From the NCBI GenBank assembly GCA_021397835.1, contig JAJFZO010000695.1:62001-126000 (forward strand): 64,000 nt of DNA, given 5' to 3'. Every line of letters begins with the position of its first letter. The stretch's first letter is position 1. Of the stretch, positions 1 to 12,329 are shown piece after piece. The DNA comes from Moringa oleifera (taxonomy: Eukaryota > Streptophyta > Magnoliopsida > Brassicales > Moringaceae). The notes under the pieces were generated by a model that was given only the letters and a program-made list of their open reading frames with translations, did no database searches and was not told the DNA's origin. The translations under genes and the position numbers were made by a program.

Positions 1-114
1 ACTTGGAACAATAAGCAAGAATAAAAGTTCTTCCTCTGACATCTTAATCACTAAAAGCATAATTCTTGTCACTGTATCAACATCTTCATCTTTATTAATA
101 CCTAATTCTTTAAC
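1..114 (-). pseudogene. Open exon-like fragment at the window edge, unidentified
   Basis: On the minus strand a TAG acceptor (rc of 115-117) is followed by 38 codons with no stop, running off the left edge. The reading is rich in Glu and Asp, then in Leu, Ile and Val (for example VKELGINKDEDVDTV near its start). It lies just downstream of the AAA-ATPase exon at 190-357 on the same strand, but it does not match what should follow in that protein. It may be an exon of another gene or chance open sequence. I do not recognise it. Confidence 0.3.
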
Positions 115-189
115 CTACAAAGCATGTTTATATTTCATAAACATAAATGAAAAATAAATGATATTGTATGAACACAACTGGTTCAATTC

Positions 190-357
190 TTCCACAGCAT
201 CATCAAGATCAAATGGCTAATTTTTGGCACCAAGGATGAGACTTCTTTGGTCATCTTTCAACCTTAAACCATCCTAAGCAACCATAAACTCATTTCTTAT
301 TCTTCTGGTTGCTTTGTGCTCAAAAGAACCACCACGGGCACCAAGCAAACTATCAAC
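190..357 (-). pseudogene. AAA-ATPase pseudogene, exon after Walker B
   Basis: After an AG acceptor (rc of 358-360) the minus strand reads VDSLLGARGGSFEHKATRRI, the stretch after Walker B in plant AAA ATPases of the katanin/spastin/ATAD1-like group. It then continues to the sensor-1 and PFDLDD region. Two codons that should be Trp and Arg are TAG stops (NEFMVA-stop-DGL and AKN-stop-PFD), and the sequence after DDAV leaves the family. The exon therefore cannot encode protein. It follows the exon at 1855-1937 in the expected order. Confidence 0.87.
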
Positions 358-1854
358 CTATAACATAAAATCTAGTATACGCAACTAGCAAAGGGAATTT
401 AAGAGGAATGCAAAACAAATGCATAATTTTGGCCGCTATTATGGAGCATTTCATCTAAAGAACCTATTCACAACTTTTTAACTTTCTAAGAGATAATTTT
501 TGACTTCTCACATGTTAAACAAATGTAAAAGAATGAAAACAAAAGAATATATTTTATCACATCTTTATTTCCTGGGACATAACTTTGCTTAAAGGATTAC
601 CAATTATCAGTTCAAGTATCCCTTCTATTATTTAAAAAAAAAAGAAAATCTTTCTTTCCAGTGGAAACTCCAATTATATCATCTACTTCACATACAAATG
701 ATGCACCCATATGATTTATTCAATTAGGTATATTATGAAGAAAACAAAAAAGGCATCCAAGACCTAACATCCATAATGTTGACTTACAAAACTACATAAC
801 ACTGGGGTTTACCATATCCTCCATTATCACTGATATCACTAGGGGCAATGATAATGAATACATCAAAACATGAACCGCTAAAAGAATCTCCAAACTTTCT
901 TTGGCTGGAGAGATGTATGTGCGCTTCATAGCCTTATAATTTTATTAAGTGTAAGAAGTTCACAAGAAGAAACTATAATATTAGTAATGATTGTCATGTT
1001 TAACATATATATGGTTTTGGTTTCACAATGATCTGTAACTTGCATGAACACTTTCCTCAAGCAAAACTAAGAGGAAGAGAACCACAGCTTAAGCCCATTA
1101 TTACTAGCCTAGGGTTACAATGCCTCACCAATGAGCCCTCAATGTGTTCATATCGTCGTTGGAGTTGGGGCCAGTGATATTTTGTTATTATGAACAAAGA
1201 TATAATACATTTGTGACCCATGTATTTAGGCTGTGCCTTTTAATTTTAAGTTTGCTTTCAAAGATTCTTAAGGAAGAAGGGGTAAGGTAGTTGCCAAGGG
1301 TTGCATGGTAGCCAACATACGCCTGGTCAAGCCAAAACAAGCCTCCTAATACTTTTTTTTTTAATACAATAAGAACTTTTGGCTTAATCACTTATTAAGC
1401 ATTAGGCCAATTTGTCTCACCAGTGTGCAAGAATCCGAACTCACTCATTAGCTTCATTCCTTATAACATGTGCAGACCTTGAGACATGTTGGTATACAAT
1501 AGAGACTAAAACAAGTACCCCAGAGTCAAAAACAAAAACTAGAGAAACAAATTTTTTTTTTTTTACTGTTATGAAGGGTCACTTTTACATCTAGCCTGCT
1601 TTGGTACTACGAGGGTCAAATAACATTGTGATTCTAATGTTAACATTTCAACAGTTATGGCCCTTTTGCATCGCATGCCTTAGTTTTTGACAAAGGTTTT
1701 CTCATAAACATTTTCTTTTTCTTTTCCATTTTTTTCTCTTGATCTTCTTCAGCATAAAATACTTTGCCATTTGATCTTTCAGGATTCAAGTTCTGATACA
1801 TAAAATGTAGCCAAAATACTTATTGCAGACCATGTTTTCACATGAATGGCTCAC

Positions 1855-1937
1855 CTCATCAATAAATATAATGATAGGGGCTAGCTTACTGGCAAAGGAG
1901 AAAAAAGTCTTTGTAAGTTTTCAACATCTCGACACCA
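1855..1937 (-). pseudogene. AAA-ATPase pseudogene, Walker B exon
   Basis: This 83-nt minus-strand exon has a CAG acceptor (rc of 1938-1940) and a GTGA donor (rc of 1851-1854). It begins with a version of the family's W-F-G-D-A-E-K segment and ends with SFASKLAPIIIFIDE, which carries the Walker B hydrophobic run and Asp-Glu pair. Its two halves lie in different frames, so there is a small indel in the middle. Splice sites are still recognisable. It sits between the Walker A exon and the post-Walker B exon, which supports an unprocessed pseudogene. Confidence 0.85.
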
Positions 1938-2505
1938 CTGTAAACATGTGAAAAAAGGGGAGGAAAGTAGTAAAGAGAAAATTAACTTTACGTTTTCTCA
2001 AAATAAAATGTCAATACCAATAAGATTATGCACATAAGAGAACAAACATATAATGATATCCCTCAACTTTTAATTTAAGATGCAAGAAAATATCAAACTA
2101 TGAAGAGTTATTAGTCTAGTCATCAGCACCATTAAGGGTAACTAAATATAAGCCACAAACAAGTTCACCTTAGTGTCCAAGAGTAAGTTGAAGGGTGATT
2201 AAACTTATAACTACATTAAGTCGATTGAATTGGAAGTTTCGTACTTAATATTTAATTTTTTTTTTGCTCCACAACACAAGGGGATTGATGAAGCTTTTAT
2301 TTATCAACAGAAAAGGAATTGATGATATGGTTATCCCATATGAACATAGCCACAACAATACACGAAAAAGAAATGGAAGAGCCAAAGAGAATAACAAAGA
2401 GAATCTAGAATCTGAAATGGTGAAAATGGAACCAAATTACATCAAAGAATACCTAAAAATTTTCAAATTGAATTAACTGAATGATACATCTGTATCTCGA
2501 CACAC

Positions 2506-2625
2506 CTTTGATGCGAGAGTAGAACCAGTTATGATAAAGTTTGCCCCAGCTTCTGTTGTAAGTGCCTTAGGATGAAGGGTGTTACTAGTACCAAGAAGAC
2601 CAAACAGTAATATTCCTTTACAAGG
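2506..2625 (-). pseudogene. AAA-ATPase pseudogene, Walker A exon with destroyed P-loop
   Basis: The 120-nt minus-strand exon is open for 40 codons, with a TAG acceptor (rc of 2626-2628) and a GTGTG donor (rc of 2501-2505). It starts PCKGILLFG and ends with the TEAGANFI...GSTLASK segment typical of plant AAA ATPases of this group. The P-loop that normally reads GPPGTGKT here reads GLLGTSNT, so the nucleotide-binding Lys is lost. One codon is also missing in the ISITGS segment. The frame is intact but the ATPase site would be dead. Confidence 0.88.
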
Positions 2626-2704
2626 CTAACAGAGTCACTACACAATTAAAGAATGCAAAGAACAAAGCGAATTGCAATTGAAATTATTGAATATTATTCA
2701 GCAC

Positions 2705-2780
2705 CTGCAAAAGATTTCCATGAGAATAAAGCTTTGGCCTCCCCACCCCAAACTAATGCCTATCGTTAATAGACTATTTT
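2705..2780 (-). pseudogene. AAA-ATPase pseudogene, exon upstream of Walker A
   Basis: Minus strand. The 3' part reads RPKLYSHGNLLQ followed by a GTGC donor (rc of 2701-2704). It matches the R-P-E-L-F-S-H-G-N-L-L-R segment that directly precedes the Walker A exon in this plant AAA family. The 5' part resembles the E-L-V-I-L-P-M-R segment but is shifted in frame. The upstream border is uncertain. No exon further 5' (the D-D-I-G-A-L-E-D segment) could be found with confidence. Confidence 0.65.
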
Positions 2781-3680
2781 AGTAACCTATAAGAGAACTT
2801 ACTTAACAGAAAAATGGTAATAGAGAAAAAAAACTGGTATTGTAGTAACATAGTTATCTGTACTACCATTAGACTATAGTAGCATCAATAATTCAAAGTC
2901 TAGCAAGGGAAATATGGTCATCCCATAATTTTCAATGTGGTAACAAGGCTAACATCTGCACCACTTAAGGTCTAATTTTCTAGGCTAGCATTCTTTGACG
3001 AAATATCATAGCTAAATTTGTAGTATGTATCTACATCATTTGCTAAATGCCCAGATTGAGCCCTGTTACACCATCTAGACCTACCTTCAAGCGCATTATT
3101 ACTGGTAAAATGTTCAACATTCCAAGACGCAGTCCCAAAGAAAGGAAATCTGGTTGCTGAGTATTATTCAGAACCTTAAGACTGAGCAGCACAAACAAAT
3201 ATGTTTCCCTTAAGCTATTGCATCAAATTTCTCCTGATCAGCTGAATGAGTCAAAGCAGCATCAATAACTCAAGCTCCAGCAACTTTTCAGTGTGGTTAC
3301 AAGGTTAACATCTGCATCACTTAAGGTCCAATTTTCTAGGATGTGTTTCCCTCAAGTTATTGCACTTAAGAAAGGTGGGCCTTTTATTTATGAAAGATCC
3401 ATTTTAATGCCCATAATACCTATAAAATGGTTTGTATGTGAATATTTTAATCAAATTATAGTTTCAACCCTTTAGCATATCATTAATAGATTATTTCAGT
3501 TAATTAGCAAAGGAACTTGTTTAATACAAAAATGATAATAAAATAAAAAAACCTAGCATTGCAGTAACATAGTTATCCGTAGTATCATTAGATCAGAGCA
3601 GCATGAATAACTCAAGCTCCAACAAGGGAAGTATGGTCGTCCCAAAATTTTTCAACGTGGCAACAAGGCTAACAATTAAT
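2760..3680. repeat. Diverged local duplications
   Basis: Blocks at about 2770-2990, 3240-3360 and 3470-3680 share the same order of motifs. These include the 'agtaacatagttatc' stretch, 'agcatcaataa', 'caagggaa.tatggtc' and 'caaggctaac'. The middle block keeps only part of the unit. They are direct duplications of intron-like DNA inside or upstream of the AAA pseudogene. No coding content was seen. Confidence 0.6.
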
Positions 3681-6600
3681 GTAAAAGAAACAAAAAGAAG
3701 AAAGAGGAAATAAGGAATCAAAGCGACATTGAACATCTTAATAAATTTTCTAAAAAAAGATAGTAGATAAGGGGAAAAGAAAAAGAGATAAATAGAGAGG
3801 GAGTAAATCAAACCCAACGGCTATATTCAAAGAAAGAGAGACATGAAATGAAATTTTTGCTGGTAATAGTTTACTTATTTAATCAACTTAAATCATTGCC
3901 CTTCAGATTTTTGCCTGCATTATCATCCACTCTTGCTCAGTCATATGCCACGTGTTACTCTTAGAACAACAAATCAGCTCCAAGGTTTCTCAAATGTTTA
4001 ACACATGGCATGAATAAAGGTACATGTGTTCATTCATTAATTCTTAAATGCACTTAATTTTGTTACTATATGGATAGCTCTATGGTCCACCAGGCAAAAA
4101 GATCGACATCGTTTATAGATTAAAACAGTACCACTTTGAAGAACAACTCAAAAAAAAAAAGGAAAGAAAAAGAAATTATTACCTCCATCAATATGATAAA
4201 ATAACATGATTTTAGCAAAGACTAAATATATACATATACATCCGTGAATGTAGTAGATCTTTAAACTTGGAAGAAATGCAATTAAAAGCAAATTATGCAC
4301 GTGCTGCTGAACTATTAAATTAAAAAAAATTAGAAATCAATGAATTTAAATGTATATTTAATTTCCCCTGGTGGTAACATATCCTTCAAAAATAAGGGTT
4401 TTCAAGTCCTAAAGAGTTGCAAGTCTTTAGCCATGACTACCAAAATTTATCTCTAAAAAATCCATAGGAAAACAAAGGAGAAAGACAAAGAAAAAAAAAA
4501 CTATCTAGAAAGCAAAGACACCTAAGGATTTGCAGCTTCTTCAATCAAGATTTTGTCAAACAAAGAAAATGATAAGATGAGTTATGTTCTTTTATCCAAA
4601 GAAAAGGGAAGAAAGGTCATAACAGCAACTTATGTTTAGCCAGTTAACTAAAGTAAAAAGAAAAGTTTGAATAAAATGAATTTTTGTGCAACTATAACAT
4701 ATTCTTTCTTTTCTTGTCCAAAAGAAAGAGTTGCATTAAGTGTCAACTAACAAAATTCATTCATCTCTATGTGAACCTTGCTAATATTTATAAGTGAAAC
4801 ATTTGCGGTGAATGCAATAGAATCCAAGACATAGGGAAGAGAAAAAGTAAGTACTCTTAAGATGTTACCTCTCTTAAATGACCGTTTTATTTTATCTAAT
4901 GACTTAACACCTCAGATTTAAATGAATCATAGGAACTCTCTGACTCTCGGAGAGTTGCCACAAGCACAAGGCAAAAATTAAAAAAAATAAATCATTGTTT
5001 ACAATTCATATAGTAAGCAAGGATCCATGCAAAGTTAATTATAAATGCTAAATAAGTGAAACATGTACATAAAAGAAAGTTAACAGATCACCAAGTGGAG
5101 CTAACCTATTCAAGTTTAACAATAAGCATTTGAGACAACTTTCTTTGCTAACAAACTACTACAACTAACGAAATTCTTCTAATCATCAAAGCTATCCAAG
5201 AGAGAGAAAGTGAGCACCAAGAGAAGAGAAAACAGCAATACAGAGAAAGTGACAGCAAAAGACAAAAAGAAAGCGAGAGAGATAGGGCAAATAAACCACT
5301 GGAAAGTAGAAAAGAAGTCGCCAAACATAGTTCAGGGTGGTGGAAGTGATAAACGTTATCATTGGTGTGCACAAATAATTTTCTTTAGACTACAATAGCA
5401 CCAATAAGATGATAATCGATTTTTTAAATGAGATAGTAAGAGTGTCTTGAAAAGAACGACAAATATGATATGACAATGTTCTACAATCTACAATAACACC
5501 TAAAAGAAAGTAACAGAGTGAAAGAATAAGGAAATGATGAGGCAATCAAGGAGATCAGCAAAAAGTCAAAAATGAATATAAAGAATAAGAAACACAAGTT
5601 CATAAAATGTATCGCTTGAAATAACCAACAAATATATCTAGTGGAATTTTACGAAACGCATCTGTATAGAAAAGTCAAGACAGATTTTACAAATATATTT
5701 AAGGAAAAAATCTCTATAAAGGATCCAAAATAGAGATTTTAAAAAATCATCTCTATGGACAAGTTGACAAAGATATTCCTCCCAATAAAGAGCATGCTGC
5801 TTAAAAGAATGCAACAGTTGAAGAGTTTTCTTAGGCATAACTAATTAGCAAGCTTAAAAGCATCAATAAATAGGACATAAGTGAAACCCTCTTGAAGTTT
5901 TTTAGGAGAACAACAGGAAAAGTTACCTTGGATCCACTGTAATAGAACTTTGTAACATATTATGTTAAGAAAACACGTAATACAACAGTGAGAATATCAC
6001 TAACTACTAGAGCTCTAAATGATAAAGAGATTTTTTTCTACCATATAAAAGCCACCCAACAAAAAGATTCCCCCAAAAATTGCTTACTATGGACTACAGA
6101 AGTAATTCCTATAATTACTACAAGAAACAAAATTTGTGCATTCTAACTAACACATGTAGTGAAAGACTGTTAATGTTACAATAAATCATTGTACCAGCAT
6201 TTAAAAGAAATATATTACAAATTGTGCAAGTGAATCACTTTGATAATCCACAAACCAAAAAAAGAAAAATCCAAACAGACTAATGATTTCTGCCTAAAAA
6301 AGCACTTCTGCTCTCCTGTACTAAATTTTGAAAACATCAAGATGAAGTAAGAGAAAATCAAATGATGAGAAGCTCATCAATAATCAAAATATTCATAAAA
6401 TAATTACCATCATGTTAAGATCCTTCGTTGATCAACATCTACATCCTACATCTTAGAAGAAAAAATTAAATCATCTAACAAAAAAAAAAATCAAAAGGTA
6501 AGACAAGAATCAAGACTTATTTTAATACAAAAGGAAACATCATGGATTACTAAACAAATAAAAAAAGTAAAAGAAAAGCTTGACAACATTTTTTCAATAA

Positions 6601-7100
6601 TAAAGACTCAACAACACGAAACTATCAATACTCTTATGATTTTTTGCATTTACTAGTCATTTTGCCCTTTAGCTAGATAATTTCTTTGAATTAAATTACA
6701 TAATTAGATTGAAAGATAAGTCATTTAAATGTCACAACAACCTTCTATAATTGATCTAAGAACATTGATGTACTGTCAATGATTGATAGAAGAAGTATTC
6801 ACAAATACATTTTGTTTTTTCCCAAGAAAATAAGGAATCAAATGTAAACAAGTATAGAGTACCCTGTACCTATGCATGTGTAGGACTACTTGCTTTGAAT
6901 GATAGAACTCTGATATTATAGAAATTGATATAACAATGATTTTGTTAATTTAAAATTCAGGTTGAATACCTAAAGCATATTCGGTGTAACAATTTAAAAT
7001 TCTCAATACTTTGAATGATCTTTATGGATGTTTGTTGAATTATTCAGACCAAACAATGGTTTATTCCACTCAAGATGGATACAACAATGTCCTCAATGTA
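3681..7100. other. AT-rich stretch without a supported gene
   Basis: Mostly intron-like or intergenic AT-rich DNA with A-runs. Short ORFs such as that at 5638-5838 (minus) have no recognisable domain and no convincing splice context. Upstream exons of the AAA pseudogene could be hidden here but I could not identify any. Confidence 0.5.
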
Positions 7101-7159
7101 TCAAAAGTGAGTTGTAATGCTAAGGATGATTTCTGTTACCTGTGCCACTGTGAAATTAC

Positions 7160-7324
7160 CTTGATAAATGGAGCAAGATTTCTAAAATGGCAACTTTTCA
7201 CCCAAAAATCATGTGTTGATTGAGCTTGATTTTCTTCAACTAGATATACTTCTAATTCGGTTCTAGCAAACCTGTTCACTTTCCTCTGTACTCTTAATAT
7301 CAACTCTTTTTTGGTGGCCACCAT
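7160..7324 (-). CDS. Candidate first coding exon, unidentified protein
   Basis: A minus-strand ATG (rc of 7322-7324) opens 55 codons that end in ...LAPFIK at a good GTAATT donor (rc of 7154-7159). The reading starts MVATKKELILRVQRKVNRFA and is basic, then mixed and charged. It is denser in GC and more codon-like than its surroundings. A TATA-like box on the same strand lies about 820 bp upstream, at 8144-8156. No family is recognised, and no downstream exon in the same frame was identified. It could be the 5' exon of the AAA-ATPase locus downstream on the same strand, or a separate gene fragment. Confidence 0.35.
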
Positions 7325-7752
7325 TATCCTTAAAACCTTCCCCTGCTCCATTATATAACCATAATTAGAAGTTTCTAATCAAGCACAATCAAAGTCAATT
7401 ACTTAAAGCAATCAAATTCAGAAACCAAATTTTGAGATAACAACATTCAAATCCTCTCTATATAGCACATTATCCACAAAACCTTCCCTTGCTCCATTCT
7501 GTAACCAGTAACCAAAAGTTTCAAATCAAGCATAATCAAATATAATTACTTAAGCAACCAAATTAAGAAACCAAATTATAAGGTAACAACATTCAAATCC
7601 TCTCTACATAGCATGTTATCCTTAAAACCTTCCTCTACTCCATTTATAACCAGTAATCAAAAGTTTTTAATCAAACACAATCAAATTCAATTACTTAAGC
7701 AAGAAACCAAATTCTAAGATATCAACATTCGAATCCTCTCCATATAGCATAG
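7319..7752. repeat. Tandem repeat, ~150-bp unit, about 3 copies
   Basis: Three direct copies start near 7320, 7475 and 7617. Each holds 'aaaaccttcc', 'ctccatt.tataacca', 'aagtttctaatcaa', 'attacttaa', 'aagaaaccaaatt' and 'aacattcaaatcctctc'. The copies differ by small indels. The first copy overlaps the 5' end of the exon candidate at 7160-7324, so the repeats lie in the putative 5' leader. Confidence 0.85.
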
Positions 7753-8143
7753 AAGGATATATTAGACAAAATCTCCTAACTAATCGATGCCTTCATGGTC
7801 AAGTAGCCAAATCACACAGCCAATTCTCAAAGACAAATTAATTTGAGTGATAATCATCCAATGTCTCCAAAGTTTCTACCTATGATTTTTCCTCTCAAAC
7901 TTTCTTTCTCTAAATTTCTCCCTCTCCAATACATCTCTTTTTCTCTTCCAAGCTATGTAATTTACAGTATGAACACACAACGGTCATATTACCGTTAAAA
8001 GCATTAAATTTCAAAAATCAACAAAACAACATTGGTCCAGCATTGAGCATTTGCCATTGGTAAGAAAACGCTTTTACGTGTTCGCATGCAAGTGACCTTT
8101 CCCTATCGGTTCGGGTCGAGTATCCTTTAAGCCATGCCTTCTT

Positions 8144-8156
8144 CCTTTTATATAAA
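8144..8156 (-). promoter_or_regulatory. TATA-like box
   Basis: The minus strand reads TTTATATAAAAGG, a good plant TATA box, within a locally GC-richer region (8060-8290). Transcription leftward from here would reach the exon candidate at 7160-7324 after a long leader. No supporting element was confirmed, so this is inference. Confidence 0.3.
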
Positions 8157-8689
8157 CGGCCTCGCATTTACTAACTATAGGGGAAAGAGAAAGGCATGGC
8201 CTTCTATGCAGACTAATCTCTCTCCACTCGTGACTACCAATAAAAGACAAAAACATCCCCGTATCAAGCACTACAATAGGAGTGGATAAGAGGGGCTTTC
8301 TAATTGAGGGAGAAGTTCAAGGTTGTCTTTACGAGCATGGTAAGTGAAATTGAAGGAGGAAGGCATATTGTTTAGGTGTGCAATTCACATAGTCAAATTT
8401 CTATTCTCTGTGGTTTACCTTACTGAACACACCAATTTAAGGCAATACTTTCACGCCACATGTTGAAATTTTTTCAATCCTTGCATTTTAAGAGAATTGA
8501 AAAGAAAATGTGAAATGATAAGGTTTGCTAACATGTGAAGTTGGTGGAATATGAATCTTGAGACTTCTAAGCTTAAAAAGGAGATATGTATGATATATGT
8601 TATAATTTAATGTATAAAATATGTATGTGTTTATATATGTATATATATGTATTTTGATATATATGTCTTTGGAGGCAAGGGAAAGTGAC

Positions 8690-9530
8690 AAGGAAAAAAA
8701 ATAATGTAAAATTATTTTCCTAATAATTATAAAAATATTATTTAACTTCCTTTATAAATTAAAAAATACAAAAAGCACAAAAAATTTAAAATAAAAAATA
8801 AAAAACAACATAAAAAAACAAAAAATGCAAAACACAAAAGAAAAGAACAAAAATTTAGAAAAAATAAAAAATCATAAAATAATTTTCTTAACTAAAATAA
8901 AGTAAATACTCAAAAATATTAAAAATAAAGTTACTAGAAGAAAATAAGAGAAAAAAATTAAAAATACACAATAAAATTCTAAAAAGAAAACATATATGCA
9001 AGAAAAAATGAAAAAACTCAAAGAATTAAAAGAAAATAAGAGAAAAAAATTCAACAAAAATCATGACAATACATATGAAAAAACAATAGTAAAAACACAA
9101 AACTCTTTACAAAGTAAGAAAATAGGTTTTACTGAAAAAGAAAATAGTAAAAAATAAATATGAAAATAAGAAAAAAATATATCAAGAAAAATAATAAAAA
9201 AATATGTAATATAATATAATTGAAAAAACAACAAAAAGAGTAAATAATTAAATAAACGCAAAAGATTAGAAAACTTAAAAAATGAAAATGAAAAAAATAA
9301 TGTAAAATAATTGAAAACAATGCAAAAATCATAATATATTTTAAAAAATTTGATTTGCATTGATCTTTTTAAAAAAAATAATAAAAATAAAATAAATCAT
9401 ATAATAAAAAATATCCAAACTAAATAAATAAAAGTATGTGAAAAAATAAAATAAAATTCAAAAAATTAGATGAATAAAAAATAAAAAATAATAGTAAGTA
9501 AAAAAAAATAAGTTAACAAAATTACAACCC
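8690..9530 (+). repeat. Single copy of ~0.8-kb AT-rich satellite
   Basis: This A-rich block carries the landmarks of the satellite at 44.7-53.5 kb in the same order: 'ctctttacaaagtaagaaaatag', 'cacaaaagattagaaaac', 'gatttgcattgatcttt' and, at the end, 'aaattacaaccccttgg'. It is a lone unit more than 35 kb from the main blocks. ORFs on its T-rich strand encode only Phe, Leu and Ile runs and are artefacts. Confidence 0.75.
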
Positions 9531-11800
9531 CTTGGAATCTGCATTGCAGACTTCTATGTTATATACATGTTTGGCAACTAAAGCCTGCCTCATAGGCCGC
9601 ATGGGTTTGCACGACGGATTGTTTTAAAATTTATGCTTTTAATATACAATGATAGATATAATGGACAATCGAAAAGTCATGGCAGCATACTTTCGAAGGC
9701 TGAAAAATATGAGGGTTAACTCTTTTAGCTTTAAGAGTGGGAGATTTATAATAAAGAAAAATTTTGATCCGAGTTTAGAAAGCCTATGATTCACCCGACT
9801 AGTTTGTGCACGCTCTTTTAAGAAGTCATATTGAACCATAAAATTAAAGGATAAAGGTGAATGTTAGAATGAGTGGCGAAAGACACACTATAAGTGTTAG
9901 AACGACAACAACACAATCAACATAAAGTTATCATAGCCGAAGATTGACAGCCAGAAGAAAAAAAAAATAGAGGAAACAACGGGCAGGTAATTCAGCATTT
10001 CATCCATTAATGTGAAGACAAGTCATATTTGTGATAAAATGACATGAATACCCTTTGAACAAGTATACAGCACATCCACATATATAAACCTTATTTTCGA
10101 TCACCCAATGCCCTTTTAATGGTGTCTCTATTTTGCAGATTCTTTACCAAAACATCTATATTTCACACTCATTAGGGGATTTCATCCTTATGCATCAACA
10201 TCAAGCCACTAGACATTTTTTAGGCTACATCAATAATTTTAAAAATAAAAATTATTAAATAATTTTTTAATTATATATATTATATAAAAAGTAACTTAAA
10301 ATTAAAAATAATTTTTTTTTTGATGGCACTCAAATTGAAGGCCTAATGATCCAATGATCCAGTTCAAATAAAGGCTCAATAGTCAATTAATTAAATATTA
10401 TAATAATCACCTTAATCATCTTTCACGTGAATACTTTCCCTTTTCACTGTTAAAATCGAAACATTGTGAAAACAATGATGATTTGCAAATGACATAGATG
10501 GGATAGAGGAAAGAAAAGAAACGTTTAGCAAGGTCGGTTCTTAGGTAAGGACACCTAAGCAATAGTCTAAGGCCCCATTTTTAAATTGGGTCCTATTTTA
10601 ATTTTCAGGTCACTTAGGTAAAAGGTAATGAGCCATAAAACTGGTTCATGTTTCTACAGTTTGGTCTGTGATACATAGTAGAGCTCCGCAACTACCATAT
10701 TCATGTAATTTGGTTAGGATGACACTTTTGCCAATTTTTCACCTTCTTCTCATCTCATAGGTTAGGTTATATTTAATTTGATCTGATTCAATGACCAATA
10801 AATCTCAACTGTGATTTTTAGATAAAAAACATCGACACAACTTCAATCCCTACTATAAACTTTTTACAACTTACTATTACCAAAGCATTATCAACAAAAT
10901 GATGGCACCAATACTTACAACTTTAACCCATTTAAGAACTTGCATTCCAATAATTCAATAGAAAGACTAAGATAGAGCTAAGAAATTTAAAATCACTCAT
11001 GAGATAAGATCTAGTAGAGCACTTGTTAATGAGATTTCTTTAATGAAATTGATTAAAGCTTGCTAATTGTCATATATAAGTAAATATATATTTTTTACAA
11101 ATTTAATTTTTAAACTTATTTTTAATTTATAATAAAAATAACTTTATAGTTTTTAAATTTCATTTTAACTCCAATAATATTTTAATTTTTTACCATTTAA
11201 AATCTAATATTTTTATTGATTTCTAATATTTTTATTAATGGCAAGATAATCTTAGAAAAAATTCTTTTAATTAGATATTATTTTCAATTAAAATTTAGAT
11301 ATATTGTTTATTTACATAATTATTTAAAATTTGTTGTTTAATAAGTTTTTATGATGAAGATTATTATTATTATTATTTTAAAATATATTTTAATTTAGTA
11401 TACATTTTTTTGTATAATTTAGAAAAATTATTTACATTTAATGATAATAATTTTTAGAACAAGTTGTGCTATAATATATCAATTGTTTAAATTTATCTAA
11501 TGAATCAAAAATCTAGAAAGAGGTTTTATAAATAAAAATGAAAACATTATTTCAAATGCATCTTACTTACAATATTTTATTAACACTACATGTATTAATT
11601 GTTTTAAAATTAAAATTAATAAAAATTTACTGATATTTAATTATATAAAAAATTTTGCCTTCATATTGTTTATGTTCTTTTGAAATTTTAACTCATTCTT
11701 AGTGGTTAATCTTAAAGTATTTCTTATTTCTTATTTTTGCTTCGTGATATAAACCCTTGACATTACACTAGCAATGAGCTGTAAATGACTCACCCTACAA
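9531..11800. other. AT-rich DNA without a supported gene
   Basis: No exon, RNA gene or clear element seen. A GC-richer patch at about 10510-10700 includes 'cctaagcaatagtctaaggccccatttttaaattgggtcc'-like text resembling non-coding transposon DNA, but no termini could be identified. 11050-11700 is very AT-rich and unstructured. Confidence 0.45.
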
Positions 11801-11859
11801 ATTTTGATCTGTCCTAACCCCCAAAATTTCGCTTGTATTCCCGAAAAACTATTTTATGT

Positions 11860-12135
11860 AAGATTTTTTTTCATGTGTCTATCTTTTTTTTCTTTGGATT
11901 TTTTACCTTTTTTATTTTCTTTCAGTCACTTAAGGGTTTTCTATATTCTTTTTACATATATTTTTTTATTTTGTTGGGTGTTTTTAATTTTTTTCTTATT
12001 TTCTTTTAGTAACCTTATTTTTCTTGAATTTTTTAAGTTTATTTGTTTTTCATTTTTATATTTATTTCTATTTATTTTCTTTTATTTTTCAAAATAATTG
12101 TACGATCTTTTTTATTTTTGTATTCTTGTTATTTT
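11860..12135 (-). repeat. Partial satellite unit, inverted
   Basis: T-rich stretch containing the reverse complement of satellite landmarks (for example 'cttttagtaaccttatttttctt', the reverse of 'aagaaaaataaggttactaaaag'). It is a partial unit in opposite orientation to the copy at 8690-9530. The ORF across it is a low-complexity artefact. Confidence 0.6.
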
Positions 12136-12329
12136 TTGAGTTTTTCACTAATTTTTTTATGAATAAAATTTAAATAATATCTTTATCATTATTAAAAAAT
12201 AATTTTAAGTGATTGTATCTTTCCATTGATTCTCAATAATAAAAAGTACAAATTTTAAACATAAAATTAAATTTTGCAATTGTACTCTTTGACTACTTTA
12301 ATTCAGTAAAATAATAAATATTATATCTC

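Noticed and set aside
5148..5398. Overlapping ORFs on both strands near 5.2 kb
   Set aside because: They arise from a purine-rich stretch (gagagaaag); Leu/Ser-rich on one strand and Lys/Glu-rich on the other.
7319..7752. Considered as a CRISPR-like array
   Set aside because: Repeats are long, contiguous and diverged with no unique spacers; an ordinary tandem repeat in plant DNA.
8872..9360. Long minus-strand ORFs rich in Phe, Leu and Ile
   Set aside because: Translation of T-rich satellite; no codon structure, and equivalent ORFs appear in every satellite unit.
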